Below the pieces are notes generated by a model. The model did not search any database. It saw nothing but the letters and a program-made list of their open reading frames with translations, and was not told the origin of the DNA. Shown one piece after another: positions 18,206-27,626 of a DNA stretch of 64,000 bases. The position numbers were made by a program, and so were the translations under genes. Every line of letters begins with the position of its first letter. Position 1 is the stretch's first letter. The DNA is from Lachnospiraceae bacterium (GTDB taxonomy: Bacteria > Bacillota > Clostridia > Lachnospirales > Lachnospiraceae), in contig JAILCX010000004.1 of NCBI GenBank assembly GCA_024690205.1, positions 62,001 through 126,000 on the forward strand, read 5' to 3'.

Positions 18206-19681
18206 TTACTTGTTAGCATCATCAATGTAAGACTTCCATGTATCTCTGATTGCTTCCTGAGCCTCAGAAACAACTGAGTTAGGTCCGATACCCCATACGA
18301 AATCAGGGCCAAGATCAAGGTTAGGAATAAGACCGTGGAATGCGATCGTACCATACTTGGGTTCTGACATCATTGAGATAGTCTCATCAACTGCTCTTGA
18401 ATCAAAGATACCTTCACGTGCTGTTGAAAGGAATCCGTTGTAGTTCTCGTAACCTACAGGATCGTTTGTGAAGAGGTTCCAAGCGAAAGCGATCTTCCAA
18501 GCTCTGTCTGCATCATAGCAAGCAGGGATACAAGCAGGGTTGTTTGACCAAACGTTGATGTAGTCGTTCATACGAGGTCCTTTAGGGAACATAACGAATC
18601 CAACTTCATCCTGCATATCCTGAAGGAAGTTACCGGGTGTTCCGCAGTACTCATCATCAACCATGAATGCAACTGATCCGTTGATGAACTCTTCTTTGTA
18701 GTAATCCCATTCTGCTCCCTCGGGATCATGCTGGTCATACTTTGTGAACATGTCAACAGTCCACTCAAGGGCTTCTGTTGTCTCAGGAGACTCAAGGTTG
18801 TAGAAGTATCCGTTAGAATCCTTACCAACGTATGAGCCGCCGTTAGAGAAGATTGCAGCTGTTGTCATGTTACCTTCGTTAACGGTAAGACCGTAAACAT
18901 CATCTACGCCGTCGTTATCAGTATCTCTCTGGCACTGACCCATAAGTTCATCGAACTTATCCCATGTCCATGTGCCGTCAGCCTGCATGTCATAAATTGA
19001 CTCGGGATCGATACCTGCATCTGTAAGAACTCTCTTGTTGAAGTAAACACCTGTACGTGCTTCAGCAAGTCCTGCATACATACAATAGATTGAATCTCCC
19101 TTAGAATACTGCTCATGAAGCTTGTTGTTCTGGAACTTGTCCTGAGAGAAATCAAGGCAGTCCAAAGTAGCAAGGTCATACATAAGTCCGTTTGCCATTG
19201 CTGATGTTACAGCAGGGTCATCACGAAGTGTGAATACGTAGTTTACATCATCTCCACCTGTTGTGCAGTAGTCTACGAAATCCTGAGGAGCGCTTGCCCA
19301 GTCAGATATAGCCTGTTCCTTGATGGTGAAGTTGTATGTCTCCTGTGCCCAGTCTCTCCACTCCTGACGAGCTTCTTCGTACTCGTTAGCAGGTTCAGCG
19401 GGCTCTTCAGGTGACCACCAGTTACGGATGATGATTTCCATTCCGCCGAGGTCATAAGGGTTGCCGTCTGCATCAGTTAAAACTGTGTAAGGGCTAACCT
19501 CTTCTTCAGGCTCTGCTTCTGTTTCGGTAGAGGCAGTGTCGGTTTCTGTAGTTGTGTCAGCTGCAGTATTGTCTGCAGCGGGAGCTGCTGCTTCCTGAGA
19601 AGCGCCACAAGCTACAGCGCTCATAGCCATAGCTGCTGCTGTTGCTGCTGCTAAAGCTTTCTTTGCCATAGGCTTTTTCAT
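18206..19681 (-). CDS. Extracellular sugar-binding lipoprotein of an ABC importer
   Basis: 491 residues. The signal peptide ends in a lipobox (MAMSAVACG, Cys 25). A Thr/Glu/Ala-rich linker (about 28-63) and a family-1 type solute-binding fold follow. The latter has RTGVYFNKRVLTDAGIDP and WTWDKFDELMGQC, typical of binding proteins for oligosaccharides. It is the last gene of the importer region but has its own extended -10 promoter and structured leader, and a strong terminator behind it, so it is probably made in excess over the permeases at 19965-21867. Confidence 0.9.
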   Translation of the reverse strand: MKKPMAKKALAAATAAAMAMSAVACGASQEAAAPAADNTAADTTTETDTASTETEAEPEEEVSPYTVLTDADGNPYDLGGMEIIIRNWWSPEEPAEPANEYEEARQEWRDWAQETYNFTIKEQAISDWASAPQDFVDYCTTGGDDVNYVFTLRDDPAVTSAMANGLMYDLATLDCLDFSQDKFQNNKLHEQYSKGDSIYCMYAGLAEARTGVYFNKRVLTDAGIDPESIYDMQADGTWTWDKFDELMGQCQRDTDNDGVDDVYGLTVNEGNMTTAAIFSNGGSYVGKDSNGYFYNLESPETTEALEWTVDMFTKYDQHDPEGAEWDYYKEEFINGSVAFMVDDEYCGTPGNFLQDMQDEVGFVMFPKGPRMNDYINVWSNNPACIPACYDADRAWKIAFAWNLFTNDPVGYENYNGFLSTAREGIFDSRAVDETISMMSEPKYGTIAFHGLIPNLDLGPDFVWGIGPNSVVSEAQEAIRDTWKSYIDDANK

Positions 19682-19695
19682 ATTTTTTCCTCCTT

Positions 19696-19764
19696 AAAAG
19701 ATGTTAACGGATCACCATTGATCCATCATCTATATATGAGCCTCCTCCGATTGTTTCCGGATCG
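19696..19764 (-). promoter_or_regulatory. Structured 5' leader of the sugar-binding protein mRNA
   Basis: On the minus strand two stem-loops can form between the promoter and the AAGGAGG site: CTCCGAT/ATCGGAG with an 8-nt loop (about 19745-19766), and GGATCA/TGATCC with a 4-nt loop (about 19711-19726). Neither matches a riboswitch class I know. They may stabilise this abundant mRNA. Confidence 0.45.
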
Positions 19765-19783
19765 GAGCGGCCATACAAGACTG

Positions 19784-19789
19784 ATTATA
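19784..19789 (-). promoter_or_regulatory. Extended -10 promoter of the sugar-binding protein gene
   Basis: TGGTATAAT on the minus strand is a consensus extended -10. The -35 region is poor. It lies about 100 nt before the ATG at 19681. Confidence 0.55.
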
Positions 19790-19808
19790 CCATATTTTCG
19801 TTTTTTGT

Positions 19809-19950
19809 GATATGCGGATTGCTACGCACTTCGTGCTCTCGCAATCCTACAGACATTCGGATTCCGCGCTATCGCGCTACATCCTCATATCTGTTAGCAT
19901 CCTAAGGACAAACCGCGCCGCAAGCAAGCTTGCGCGACGTTTTGCCTTTC
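19809..19950. repeat. Palindromic multi-hairpin intergenic element
   Basis: An outer stem GATATGcGGAT (19809-19819) pairs with ATCCtCATATC (19881-19891). Inside lie GGATTGC/GCAATCC (19816-19822, 19841-19847) capped by GCAC-TTC-GTGC, and GCGC/GCGC (19866-19869, 19874-19877). A further hairpin CGCAAG-CAAG-CTTGCG (19919-19934) follows. The outer stem and the first inner stem share GGAT (19816-19819), so they are alternatives. The element fills the gap between the permease and the binding-protein gene and encodes nothing. It looks like a REP- or MITE-type repeat, but only one copy is in this window. Confidence 0.55.
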
Positions 19951-19964
19951 GTCTGCAATATCAC

Positions 19965-20966
19965 TTACATCTTTATTCCAGTTGAGCTGATACTCTCAAC
20001 GAACTGTCTCTGGGCAAAGAGGTACAGGATGATAAGGGGCATTATGATCATCAGTGTTCCTGTAGCCAGGATACAGTTTGAATATGCGATCGAAATCGTG
20101 GTCTTAACACCCGTGATTCTCTGGATATAAGCGCCAAGGGAATCAACGATCCTTGCAAGGGATGTTGAAACAAGTGTTGTTCCGCCGAGGAACATCTTAG
20201 AATAGAATCCGTCAGTCCACTGCCATACAAACGAGAACAGGAAGCATGAAGTGATGATAGGCTTTGCTTCGGGAAGCATGATTCTGAAGAAAGTCTTTAA
20301 TGTTCCGCATCCGTCAACGTACGCAGCTTCTTCCATATCGGCAGGGATATTACGGAAGAACTGCCTTATCATATAAATGTACAAACCGTTCTTAAGTCCC
20401 ATACAGCCGGCACTCATAAGATAGTAGGGAAGGATCGATCCGCGAAGGTTTAACGTTTCTCCCTTTATCAATTTGAAAAGTCCCAATATATCAAAGAACT
20501 TAAAATGCAGGTGCAGAGAACTTGATATCGTCTGAGGCGGAATGAGGATTACAAGGATAACACAGGCAAACCAGAACTTCTTAAACGGGAAGTTGAACCT
20601 TGCAAATCCGTATCCTACAAGTGTGCAGACAAATATCTGTAAGACTGCGATCGTAAGTGATATCACGAACGAATTCTTTAATGCCTCTGAATAGGTCATA
20701 AGTTCGGCTGCGAGTTTGTAGTTGGCAGTCGTAAAGTGTTCGGGGATCGAAATAACAATCGGGTTATAAAGATCCTGCTCTGTCATGAAGCTTACGGATA
20801 TCTTGTTCAAAATAGGCTGGAGGATGAGGAAGCACATACCGAATAAAAGTATGAATCTTGCTACGCTCACACCTATCTCCATTATCTTCTTACGAAGAAG
20901 GTATCCGCCCGATTTGCGGTTTCTTTCCCAGAAATTGTCGAATGTCTTTACCTTGGTCTTATTCAT
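19965..20966 (-). CDS. Sugar ABC importer permease, MalG type
   Basis: 333 residues with six membrane helices after a charged N-terminal extension of about 30 residues. The cytoplasmic coupling loop EEAAYVDGCGTLKTFFRIM fits the EAA motif that contacts the shared ATPase. The C-terminus runs IILYLFAQRQFVESISSTGIKM, typical for MalG/LacG-like subunits. It overlaps the partner permease gene by 8 nt and is followed by the palindromic element and the binding-protein gene. No ATPase gene is nearby, so a housekeeping MsmK-like ATPase encoded elsewhere is presumably used. Confidence 0.92.
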   Translation of the reverse strand: MNKTKVKTFDNFWERNRKSGGYLLRKKIMEIGVSVARFILLFGMCFLILQPILNKISVSFMTEQDLYNPIVISIPEHFTTANYKLAAELMTYSEALKNSFVISLTIAVLQIFVCTLVGYGFARFNFPFKKFWFACVILVILIPPQTISSSLHLHFKFFDILGLFKLIKGETLNLRGSILPYYLMSAGCMGLKNGLYIYMIRQFFRNIPADMEEAAYVDGCGTLKTFFRIMLPEAKPIITSCFLFSFVWQWTDGFYSKMFLGGTTLVSTSLARIVDSLGAYIQRITGVKTTISIAYSNCILATGTLMIIMPLIILYLFAQRQFVESISSTGIKM

Positions 20967-21867
20967 AGTAGTAAACCCCCTTAGAGATCAAGCCTGAGGT
21001 TATTCCTACAAAGGCCAGGATTATCACAAAGTAAACCCAGGACATGGCCGAGGCCGGTCCGTAGCTTAGCTGGTCTATCATGACTTTCTGGATCTTTTCG
21101 ATAACGGCATTGTCAGAACGCATACAGAAATCGATGACCGTGTAGATCCAGTTTACAAGGAAGAGCGAACTTATCATGGGGAAGGTTATCTTCCAGAGGC
21201 TTTCCCACTTGGTACAGCCCTCTATGTCAGCTGCTTCGTACATACTTGCGGGTATCGTCTGTAATCCCGAAAGGAATATTATGATCTGGATACCTGAAGC
21301 TATCGCAACATCGTAAATATTGTCTATAACTTCAAACACCTTTTCGAATGCCCTTGTTCCGACACCTGCGGTGGTCAGGATCTGTTCTATTCCGTCCGTG
21401 ATGGAAACACCTGTAGTAGTGGTCTCGATCTGCTGAGCCAGAGTCGCCATAAGCTGGTTATCCGATTCAAGTCCGATGATAACACCGGAAGAAAGGATAA
21501 CGGGAAGGAAAAATACCGCACGTACCAGAGCACGTCCCTTAAACTTCTGGTTAAGGATGAGTGAAACGAAGAAACTGAACACTATGATGGCAAGCGAATA
21601 TACGATCATTCTGGCTATCTCTTCAACCAGAAGCCTGTTAAACTCAGGGTCAACCAAAAACGCCTGCTTATAGTTCACTATTCCGACCCAGGTCTCGTTA
21701 AAAGCAGACGACCCGAGTTCCACGTTGCAAAAGCTCATGTAAAGCGACTGGAAAAAGGGCTTTACCATGAAAACCAGAAATCCGATTATGAACGGCGCTA
21801 TAAACAGGTATCCTGCTATGGCCTTACGTTTTTGCAAACCGGCAAGTTTGTTCTTTTTTGTCTTCAT
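20959..21867 (-). CDS. Sugar ABC importer permease, MalF/UgpA type
   Basis: 302 residues. I chose ATG 21867 because GGAGG lies 6 nt before it; an upstream TTG at 21894 would add nine residues with no better site. Six membrane helices, with the first at IAGYLFIAPFIIGFLVFMV. The EAA loop reads YEAADIEGCTKWESLWKI. An unusually long outside segment of about 65 residues (after FLPVILSSGVIIGLE, about 136-200) separates helices. It pairs with the permease at 19965 and the binding protein at 18206. Confidence 0.9.
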   Translation of the reverse strand: MKTKKNKLAGLQKRKAIAGYLFIAPFIIGFLVFMVKPFFQSLYMSFCNVELGSSAFNETWVGIVNYKQAFLVDPEFNRLLVEEIARMIVYSLAIIVFSFFVSLILNQKFKGRALVRAVFFLPVILSSGVIIGLESDNQLMATLAQQIETTTTGVSITDGIEQILTTAGVGTRAFEKVFEVIDNIYDVAIASGIQIIIFLSGLQTIPASMYEAADIEGCTKWESLWKITFPMISSLFLVNWIYTVIDFCMRSDNAVIEKIQKVMIDQLSYGPASAMSWVYFVIILAFVGITSGLISKGVYYYE

Positions 21868-21903
21868 TCCATTCCTCCATGCCGTGTCCGGCAAGTTTCG
21901 GTA

Positions 21904-24498
21904 TTACTTAACCGCTTTATAGTCTCTGGCGGGAACCGTAACGTTTCCGTCAGTATATTCATTGTATCCGTAGTTTACGTATACCTTTGTTCCGTCGGCA
22001 TATTCCGTGCACGAAACGGTATCCGTGATATTCTCATGACCGACCATCTCCTGGTTAAAGGTATGGCCAAGTTCTTTGTTGTATCTGTTATAGATGTCAA
22101 CAATTGACTGATGGCACGAATCGAAGTTCGAACCGTAGTACTCGGTATAAAGCGTCTTTTGAAGTGCAAACGCGCTTTCTTTCATAACTGAGAATGAAAG
22201 ACCTGCACCGTATTCAGCCGAATAAAGCAGTTCGTCTTCCGCGTTACCGCAGATGTTTATCGGGCGACCCGTATAATCGATATATCCGTGGATCGCTATC
22301 TGGTAGAAAGGAACACACTCATCGAGAATGGTATATTCACTTCCCCTAAGATCCATATTGGTAACGAAATCAACATAAGGAATGGCATAGTCGTTACCCA
22401 TATTGATCATTACCTTGGTGGAATCAAGGCTCTTAAACCTTGCTTCATGTCTCTTTGAAACAGATTCCCTTGACTGGGGATCCTTTTTGTAAAAGTCTGA
22501 TGATACGTCACGTCCGTCATTTTCAAATGCGGCACCGACATTCATGCCCTGTGCATATGCAACAAGATTATCGGACATCTTTTCCGCAACCTTTGTATGT
22601 AGCAGATAGTAAGGATCCAGGTCATCTCTTTCCGAATAAGTTGTACGTGAATATTCCATCAGCTTGGCTCTTTCTTTACTGATGAATTTTGCAGCATCGG
22701 TATATGAGAAGAATCCGTCAAATATATTTGAATCAAATTCATATTGTGTCATACCGTTAAGGTAAAGTTTGACACCAAGTGAGTTTGCGGAATCACAGAG
22801 GTTCCTTAAGTCCTTCTTTGAACCAAGCTGCGGATTGATCTTTATCTTTTTAAGGATCTGCTGTCTGACTCCGCCGTTACACCAGCCGAGCATCTTAACA
22901 GACATGTTTGTCAGTCCTTCGTTATAAAGCGTGTTTATTATCTCGTTTGTTTCTCTAAATGTCGTAAGTCTTAATGGTCTTGATACGGGAACTCCGACAA
23001 CCTGCTTAACCTTATCAACGGCACCGACCACTTCGATCGCAACGGGTGCATTGCTGTCCTCGTTAAGCTTTAAGTAATCACCGTATTTTCCCTTGAGGTA
23101 ATCGCCGTAATCCTTGGCCATATCCACGTAAGAGCCTGAAGATATGAAGCTGTACCTTTGAACTATCGATTCATCAGGTAATTTTTCAACATATTTAAAG
23201 ACATCGGAATTTGCTATGTCACCGACATCATACTGTTCTCTTTGAGATATTGAATAAATGGCATTAACGAAATTGTAAGAATGGTTCTTACCGGCTATAT
23301 CTGCCTGTACAGAAGCGTAAGTCCTTCCGTCTTCGAGGATACAGATAAACGAATCATTACCGCTTGCTATACCGTAAACTCCGTAATATGCCCTGGTGTT
23401 GTGAACTACCGCATCACGGCTGAGACACATATCCCATCCGTATACATTTGCATAGTATGTTGCCTGGGAGGTCTTTCCGTTGTTGAAGTTTATAAGGCTT
23501 CCGCCACCTTCGGGAACGAACATGAATCCCTCATCCGTCTTTCCGCCTGCTCCGAAATAAGGAAGCGGAGTAAGCGTATAGATGGGATATTCCTTCTTGT
23601 ACTCAAGTGAGTTAAAGGGAACTTCAACCACGAGATCATCACCGTCAAGCCTGTAAATGATACTGGCATTGAATATGGGCTTGTCCGAAGACTTTTCTGA
23701 AAAGTCATACTCTTGATCGGCTACATAATCATCGTAGGTATATCCGACGCTCTCAAAGATACCCTGCAGTTTCTTTCTCATGTTCTCTTTGGTGTTTGAA
23801 CGGAGGATATAAAGCACCTCGTTCTCCAGAGCCGGATAATTGGCAAGGAGTTCTTCTTTGTTATCCTTCTTGCCGAGCTTGTTGATATCGTACTTTTTGT
23901 AATACTGTGAAACCGTATCGGAGTCTTTTGCATCCATGGATGCTGTCCACTTGCCGTAATTGTCCACAGTCAGTACGGGAGGGATAACGTATTCTTTTTC
24001 AACGTTACCGAGTGAATAGTTAACCCTTATGTAGTCATCACCCTGCTCGATCTCATATATTCCGTTTAATATACTCTGAGCGTAAGCATTGAACGAGGTT
24101 TCAAGTCCTGTCTCCACGGCATATGAAAGAAGCAGTGGTGACTGGAGCTTGTTCTTTTCTTCGGCAAGTGCAGCGGAATCGTTTTCCGAACCTTCGGGAT
24201 TTGAATACCAGATCTTATGTGAAGATTTTACTTCCACAGAGAACTGGGTACTTGAAGGATCCATCGTCAGTTTAAGTGCATCGTTCTCGAGTACTATGTC
24301 CTTATCGTCTCCGGCATATGCATGGATCTCGATGATTTCTTCTTCCTCGGGTGCATTCTGGTAATTAATGACCACAAAAACACCGACGAGTATGATCGTA
24401 CTTAAAACAACAGGAAAAATGAGGCTCTTTAAGGTCTCTTTTACCTTGTTCCTGAATTCAGTCTGCTTTTCTATGTTTACATGCTTTTCTTTTTTCAT
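21904..24498 (-). CDS. DUF5696-like membrane-anchored surface protein
   Basis: 864 residues. A basic N-terminus is followed by one membrane anchor (LIFPVVLSTIILVGVFVVI, about 31-49) and a large outside part. The centre holds aromatic- and acid-rich beta segments (about 290-450), followed by a TIM-barrel-like stretch (about 510-760; NTLYNEGLTNMSVKMLGWCN, NLVAYAQGMNVGAAFENDGRD, VDFVTNMDLRGSEYT). The size, anchor and this region fit the DUF5696 family often found beside sugar importers in Gram-positive bacteria. The barrel with conserved acids suggests a glycoside-hydrolase-like function, but none is proven. It lies between the Yip1-type gene and the MalF-type permease gene. Confidence 0.65.
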   Translation of the reverse strand: MKKEKHVNIEKQTEFRNKVKETLKSLIFPVVLSTIILVGVFVVINYQNAPEEEEIIEIHAYAGDDKDIVLENDALKLTMDPSSTQFSVEVKSSHKIWYSNPEGSENDSAALAEEKNKLQSPLLLSYAVETGLETSFNAYAQSILNGIYEIEQGDDYIRVNYSLGNVEKEYVIPPVLTVDNYGKWTASMDAKDSDTVSQYYKKYDINKLGKKDNKEELLANYPALENEVLYILRSNTKENMRKKLQGIFESVGYTYDDYVADQEYDFSEKSSDKPIFNASIIYRLDGDDLVVEVPFNSLEYKKEYPIYTLTPLPYFGAGGKTDEGFMFVPEGGGSLINFNNGKTSQATYYANVYGWDMCLSRDAVVHNTRAYYGVYGIASGNDSFICILEDGRTYASVQADIAGKNHSYNFVNAIYSISQREQYDVGDIANSDVFKYVEKLPDESIVQRYSFISSGSYVDMAKDYGDYLKGKYGDYLKLNEDSNAPVAIEVVGAVDKVKQVVGVPVSRPLRLTTFRETNEIINTLYNEGLTNMSVKMLGWCNGGVRQQILKKIKINPQLGSKKDLRNLCDSANSLGVKLYLNGMTQYEFDSNIFDGFFSYTDAAKFISKERAKLMEYSRTTYSERDDLDPYYLLHTKVAEKMSDNLVAYAQGMNVGAAFENDGRDVSSDFYKKDPQSRESVSKRHEARFKSLDSTKVMINMGNDYAIPYVDFVTNMDLRGSEYTILDECVPFYQIAIHGYIDYTGRPINICGNAEDELLYSAEYGAGLSFSVMKESAFALQKTLYTEYYGSNFDSCHQSIVDIYNRYNKELGHTFNQEMVGHENITDTVSCTEYADGTKVYVNYGYNEYTDGNVTVPARDYKAVK

Positions 24499-24531
24499 GT
24501 CTGCTCCCTGATCACAATACTTTTATCGGGC

Positions 24532-25188
24532 TTAAAGCCTGAACAGGAATTCCCTTCCCAATGAGATGAAATAATAAACACCCTGTGAAACCATACTGAA
24601 GAATATCAGCAGTATGAATACCATAACGAGCATCGCAAAGAGTGATGCAACCGTGAACAAAAGGTTCTTTCCGGCAGAGAATTCATGGATCTGTCCCATG
24701 CCTGCAACGATCCAGATCGCACAGTAGATAAGCGAGATCACGCTTAATACCATGTAGAACTGTCCTTCTTCAACCGTCACGAAATTACTGAATATCATAA
24801 GAGGTATCTGAATGAGAGGATAAGGTGCAAGTCCATAGCATGTAGCTATATAAACCTGTCCGAGTTTTCCTTTTCCGTCAAAGAGCGTAGTGAGAGCCCA
24901 GTTTCCGATGACCCATAATGCCAAAGGGAAAAGAACGCTTCCAAGATAAAGGAAGATGTTCAGCTCCTCCCAATACACAGTCATGAAGATAAAACTCGTA
25001 TAACGCAGCTTCAAGATCCTTGCAGCCAAAGTCAGGATCAGTATCGTATTTGCAGCGGCATATGTTCCGCGCTTTTCATGCGTCAGATCCCAATATCCGT
25101 CAAGCGGATGTGTCATGATATAAAGGGCAAACTTTAGCGAATCAAAATATCTTACCCATGTTTCTTTTTTGGTCAGTGCTGCTATCAT
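24532..25188 (-). CDS. Yip1-family multi-pass membrane protein
   Basis: 218 residues with five membrane helices (near 50-65, 80-105, 120-145, 150-170, 180-205). The front part, YFDSLKFALYIMTHPLDGYWDLTHEKRG, resembles the Pro-containing entry of Yip1/DUF1282 proteins. I chose ATG 25188, which has a GGGAG site and overlaps the preceding stop as ATGA; a TTG at 25200 is less likely. It sits between the NHL-repeat gene and the DUF5696-like gene, and the three are tightly spaced, so the products probably act as one membrane assembly. The molecular role is unknown. Confidence 0.65.
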   Translation of the reverse strand: MIAALTKKETWVRYFDSLKFALYIMTHPLDGYWDLTHEKRGTYAAANTILILTLAARILKLRYTSFIFMTVYWEELNIFLYLGSVLFPLALWVIGNWALTTLFDGKGKLGQVYIATCYGLAPYPLIQIPLMIFSNFVTVEEGQFYMVLSVISLIYCAIWIVAGMGQIHEFSAGKNLLFTVASLFAMLVMVFILLIFFSMVSQGVYYFISLGREFLFRL

Positions 25189-26705
25189 GCTTTCTCCCAA
25201 TCAATATCTGATATTTCCATCTCATGCTTTATCGACTTGTATTTTCCTATAGCCATCGGGACAAGGAATAATGCAAGCAATACTACGACTATGATCACTA
25301 TATGATCTTCCACCCATTCCTTACGATACTGCTTGTAAGCTTTTGAGTAGTTCTCATCATCATATTTGACTTCAAAATAACGAAGTGCTTCTTTGTATCT
25401 TTCCTGACGAAGAAGCGATCTTCCGATACCGATGTATGCAAGGTCATAGTTACCGTTAAGCTTCATGACCTCTTCCCAAGCTTCTCCGGATACTACATAA
25501 TGGCCCTGGTCAAATTCCTCAATGGCCTTATATACCAGCGAACCGAAGTGGGTAGGAACAAACACCGTAATGGCACAGTCAAGTGTATCAAGTACAAGGA
25601 GATCATGGTCGAAATGCTCTATCGCAACGGGGCGTCTGAAATAACCGTCCATGTTACCGTTACCGCCAAAAGCAAAAACCATATGTCCCTGATCGTCATA
25701 TCCGAAGCAGCGTCCCCTGTTCCTGTCAAGGCATACAAAGATGTCATTGGGGAATACCGTTACGTCCGAAAAATACGAAGGTCCTTCATATCCGCCGCCT
25801 GATCCCATGTGAATGTCACCGTAGATCGGCCACTCGCCGTTTCTGACCATGATATCATTTCCCATAAGGTTGATCTTACGCACGGCATCGGCTTTGTCGG
25901 CTCTTAAGTCTTCTCTCGTTACGGCCCCGGTACAGGCGTAAACAAATCCCTCATGATCCATGTAAAGATTGTCATACTCTGTAGGAACGAATGACTCCAT
26001 CTGGGCACGCTGTACCTGTGTGGCAAACTTCTTCCACAGATAGTCCATGAAATCAAATGTAACCTTTGTAGCGCCTACAAACCCTGAAAAGGTTCCGTCA
26101 GGCTCATACTTTATAAGACCTTTGTTTATTCCCGTTGCTATGCAGTAAACTCTCTCTGCAGTATCAACGGAAAGCTTGCTTGGCTGGAAAACCAGGGTCG
26201 GATCAAGTGTATTATCGACGGGCTTAACAAACTCCAAAAGGAAATTAAAATCCTTATCAAGCTTAAGCACTCTGGCATTTCCCTTATCTGCTATAAAGAA
26301 ATTGCCGTCCTCGGATATCGCTATATCGGTGGGCTGGTTAAACGTATTGTTGTCAGCGCCTTTAAAACTGTCTATTATCCTTTGAACTTCAAGCTTTTCG
26401 GATGAGACTCTCTTGATTTCGATGATACGGTTATTTCCGGTATCACAAAGGTATAAAAGATCTCCGCTTACGAACAGGCCTTCGGGGCTCTTTAACTTAA
26501 CATCAAGTCCGAGTTCCGTTGACGTGAACACCTTACATACCGTGTAAAAATCAGGTGAGTCCTGAACATCTCCCCAGTAGTCGAGGTTGTAGGTATAGCT
26601 CGTCTCTTCGTATGCGGCATCACCCGCAAAAGCACTTAAAGGAATGAGTGCTACGGTGACCGAACTTAATACGATTGCAAATAATTTCTTAAAAACCTTT
26701 TTCAT
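25185..26705 (-). CDS. NHL-repeat beta-propeller protein, membrane-anchored
   Basis: About 506 residues. Start ATG 26705 follows a GAGG site and opens a classical signal peptide (KKLFAIVLSSVTVALIPLSAFA). NHL repeats follow (SPEGLFVSGDLLYLCDTGNNR, INQPTDIA-like FNQPTDIAISEDGNFFIAD, VRPVAIEHFDHDLLVLDTLD-like blocks). A TPR-like helical pair (about 400-460; AIEEFDQGHYVVSGEAWEEV, ALRYFEVKYDDENY) and a C-terminal membrane helix (IVIIVVVLLALFLVPMAIG) complete the chain. The propeller is outside the cell and may bind glycan or partner proteins. It is coupled to the Yip1-type gene by a 4-nt overlap. Confidence 0.75.
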   Translation of the reverse strand: MKKVFKKLFAIVLSSVTVALIPLSAFAGDAAYEETSYTYNLDYWGDVQDSPDFYTVCKVFTSTELGLDVKLKSPEGLFVSGDLLYLCDTGNNRIIEIKRVSSEKLEVQRIIDSFKGADNNTFNQPTDIAISEDGNFFIADKGNARVLKLDKDFNFLLEFVKPVDNTLDPTLVFQPSKLSVDTAERVYCIATGINKGLIKYEPDGTFSGFVGATKVTFDFMDYLWKKFATQVQRAQMESFVPTEYDNLYMDHEGFVYACTGAVTREDLRADKADAVRKINLMGNDIMVRNGEWPIYGDIHMGSGGGYEGPSYFSDVTVFPNDIFVCLDRNRGRCFGYDDQGHMVFAFGGNGNMDGYFRRPVAIEHFDHDLLVLDTLDCAITVFVPTHFGSLVYKAIEEFDQGHYVVSGEAWEEVMKLNGNYDLAYIGIGRSLLRQERYKEALRYFEVKYDDENYSKAYKQYRKEWVEDHIVIIVVVLLALFLVPMAIGKYKSIKHEMEISDIDWEKA

Positions 26706-26718
26706 ACGAAACCTCTTA

Positions 26719-27624
26719 TCAATCCTTAAGACCTGAGCTGGCCATTGTTTCAAGGATCTGGCTCTCTGAGAATACGAATATGATTATGGGTACTATCATT
26801 ACGACTACAAGTACTGCCGCACCCTGTCCGGTTCTTGCGATACCGCCGGCCTGGATCTGCTGGAGAGCATATACAAGTGTCTTTCTTTCTTCCGAATAAA
26901 TGTATGTTGATGCCTTGTTGTTCCAAAGTGCCTGAACCGAGAAGATGATGAGTGTCATCCACGCAGGCTTAACGTTAGGCATTACAATTCCCGAAAATAC
27001 TTTCCACTCGTTGGCACCGTCTATCTTTGCTGCCTCGATAAGTGAAGTGGGAAGTCCTTCCATGAACTGCTTCATAAGGAAGAATCCCATGGGTGATGCA
27101 AAGGCGGGTATTATGATAGCCCAATAAGTATCTATCCAACCGAGTTTGTTAAGGATGATGTAGTTGGGGATCGCCGTAGCATAACCCGTGAACATCATGG
27201 CAACGGTTACAACCTTAAAGAAGGTATTTGCTCCGGGGAATTCATACTTTGCAAGCACGAACGCACCCATCGAAGCTATGATAAGATGTCCTGCCGTACC
27301 GACAGCGGTAATGAATACCGTGTTGAACAGATATCTTGAGAACGTAACCCATGACTTACCCATTGTGATGAACAGATCCGAGAAATTATCAAGCGTCGGA
27401 TGCTGTGCAAATATCGTAGGTGGGAACTTAAAAAGTTCATCAAGAGGCTTCAATGCCGAACTTACCGCATAGATAATCGGGAACGCCATTACAAACGCAA
27501 CCAGGGTCAGGAACAGATATAAAGCAATGTCTCCTGCTATGGAACGGTTGGGCTTTCTTTTTTTGATCAAAGGCTTACGGTATTCTTTTTCCTGTACTTC
27601 TTTTTTAGCTTTGTTTTTGCTCAT
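26719..27624 (-). CDS. Sugar ABC importer permease, MalG type (first importer)
   Basis: 301 residues. A basic N-terminal tail is followed by six membrane helices (first: IALYLFLTLVAFVMAFPIIYA). The EAA loop is IEAAKIDGANEWKVFSGIV, and the C-terminus ends SQILETMASSGLKD, as in MalG-type subunits. It follows its partner permease with only a 2-nt gap and precedes the NHL gene. It belongs with the large binding protein at 28587. Confidence 0.92.
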   Translation of the reverse strand: MSKNKAKKEVQEKEYRKPLIKKRKPNRSIAGDIALYLFLTLVAFVMAFPIIYAVSSALKPLDELFKFPPTIFAQHPTLDNFSDLFITMGKSWVTFSRYLFNTVFITAVGTAGHLIIASMGAFVLAKYEFPGANTFFKVVTVAMMFTGYATAIPNYIILNKLGWIDTYWAIIIPAFASPMGFFLMKQFMEGLPTSLIEAAKIDGANEWKVFSGIVMPNVKPAWMTLIIFSVQALWNNKASTYIYSEERKTLVYALQQIQAGGIARTGQGAAVLVVVMIVPIIIFVFSESQILETMASSGLKD

Positions 27625-27626
27625 AC

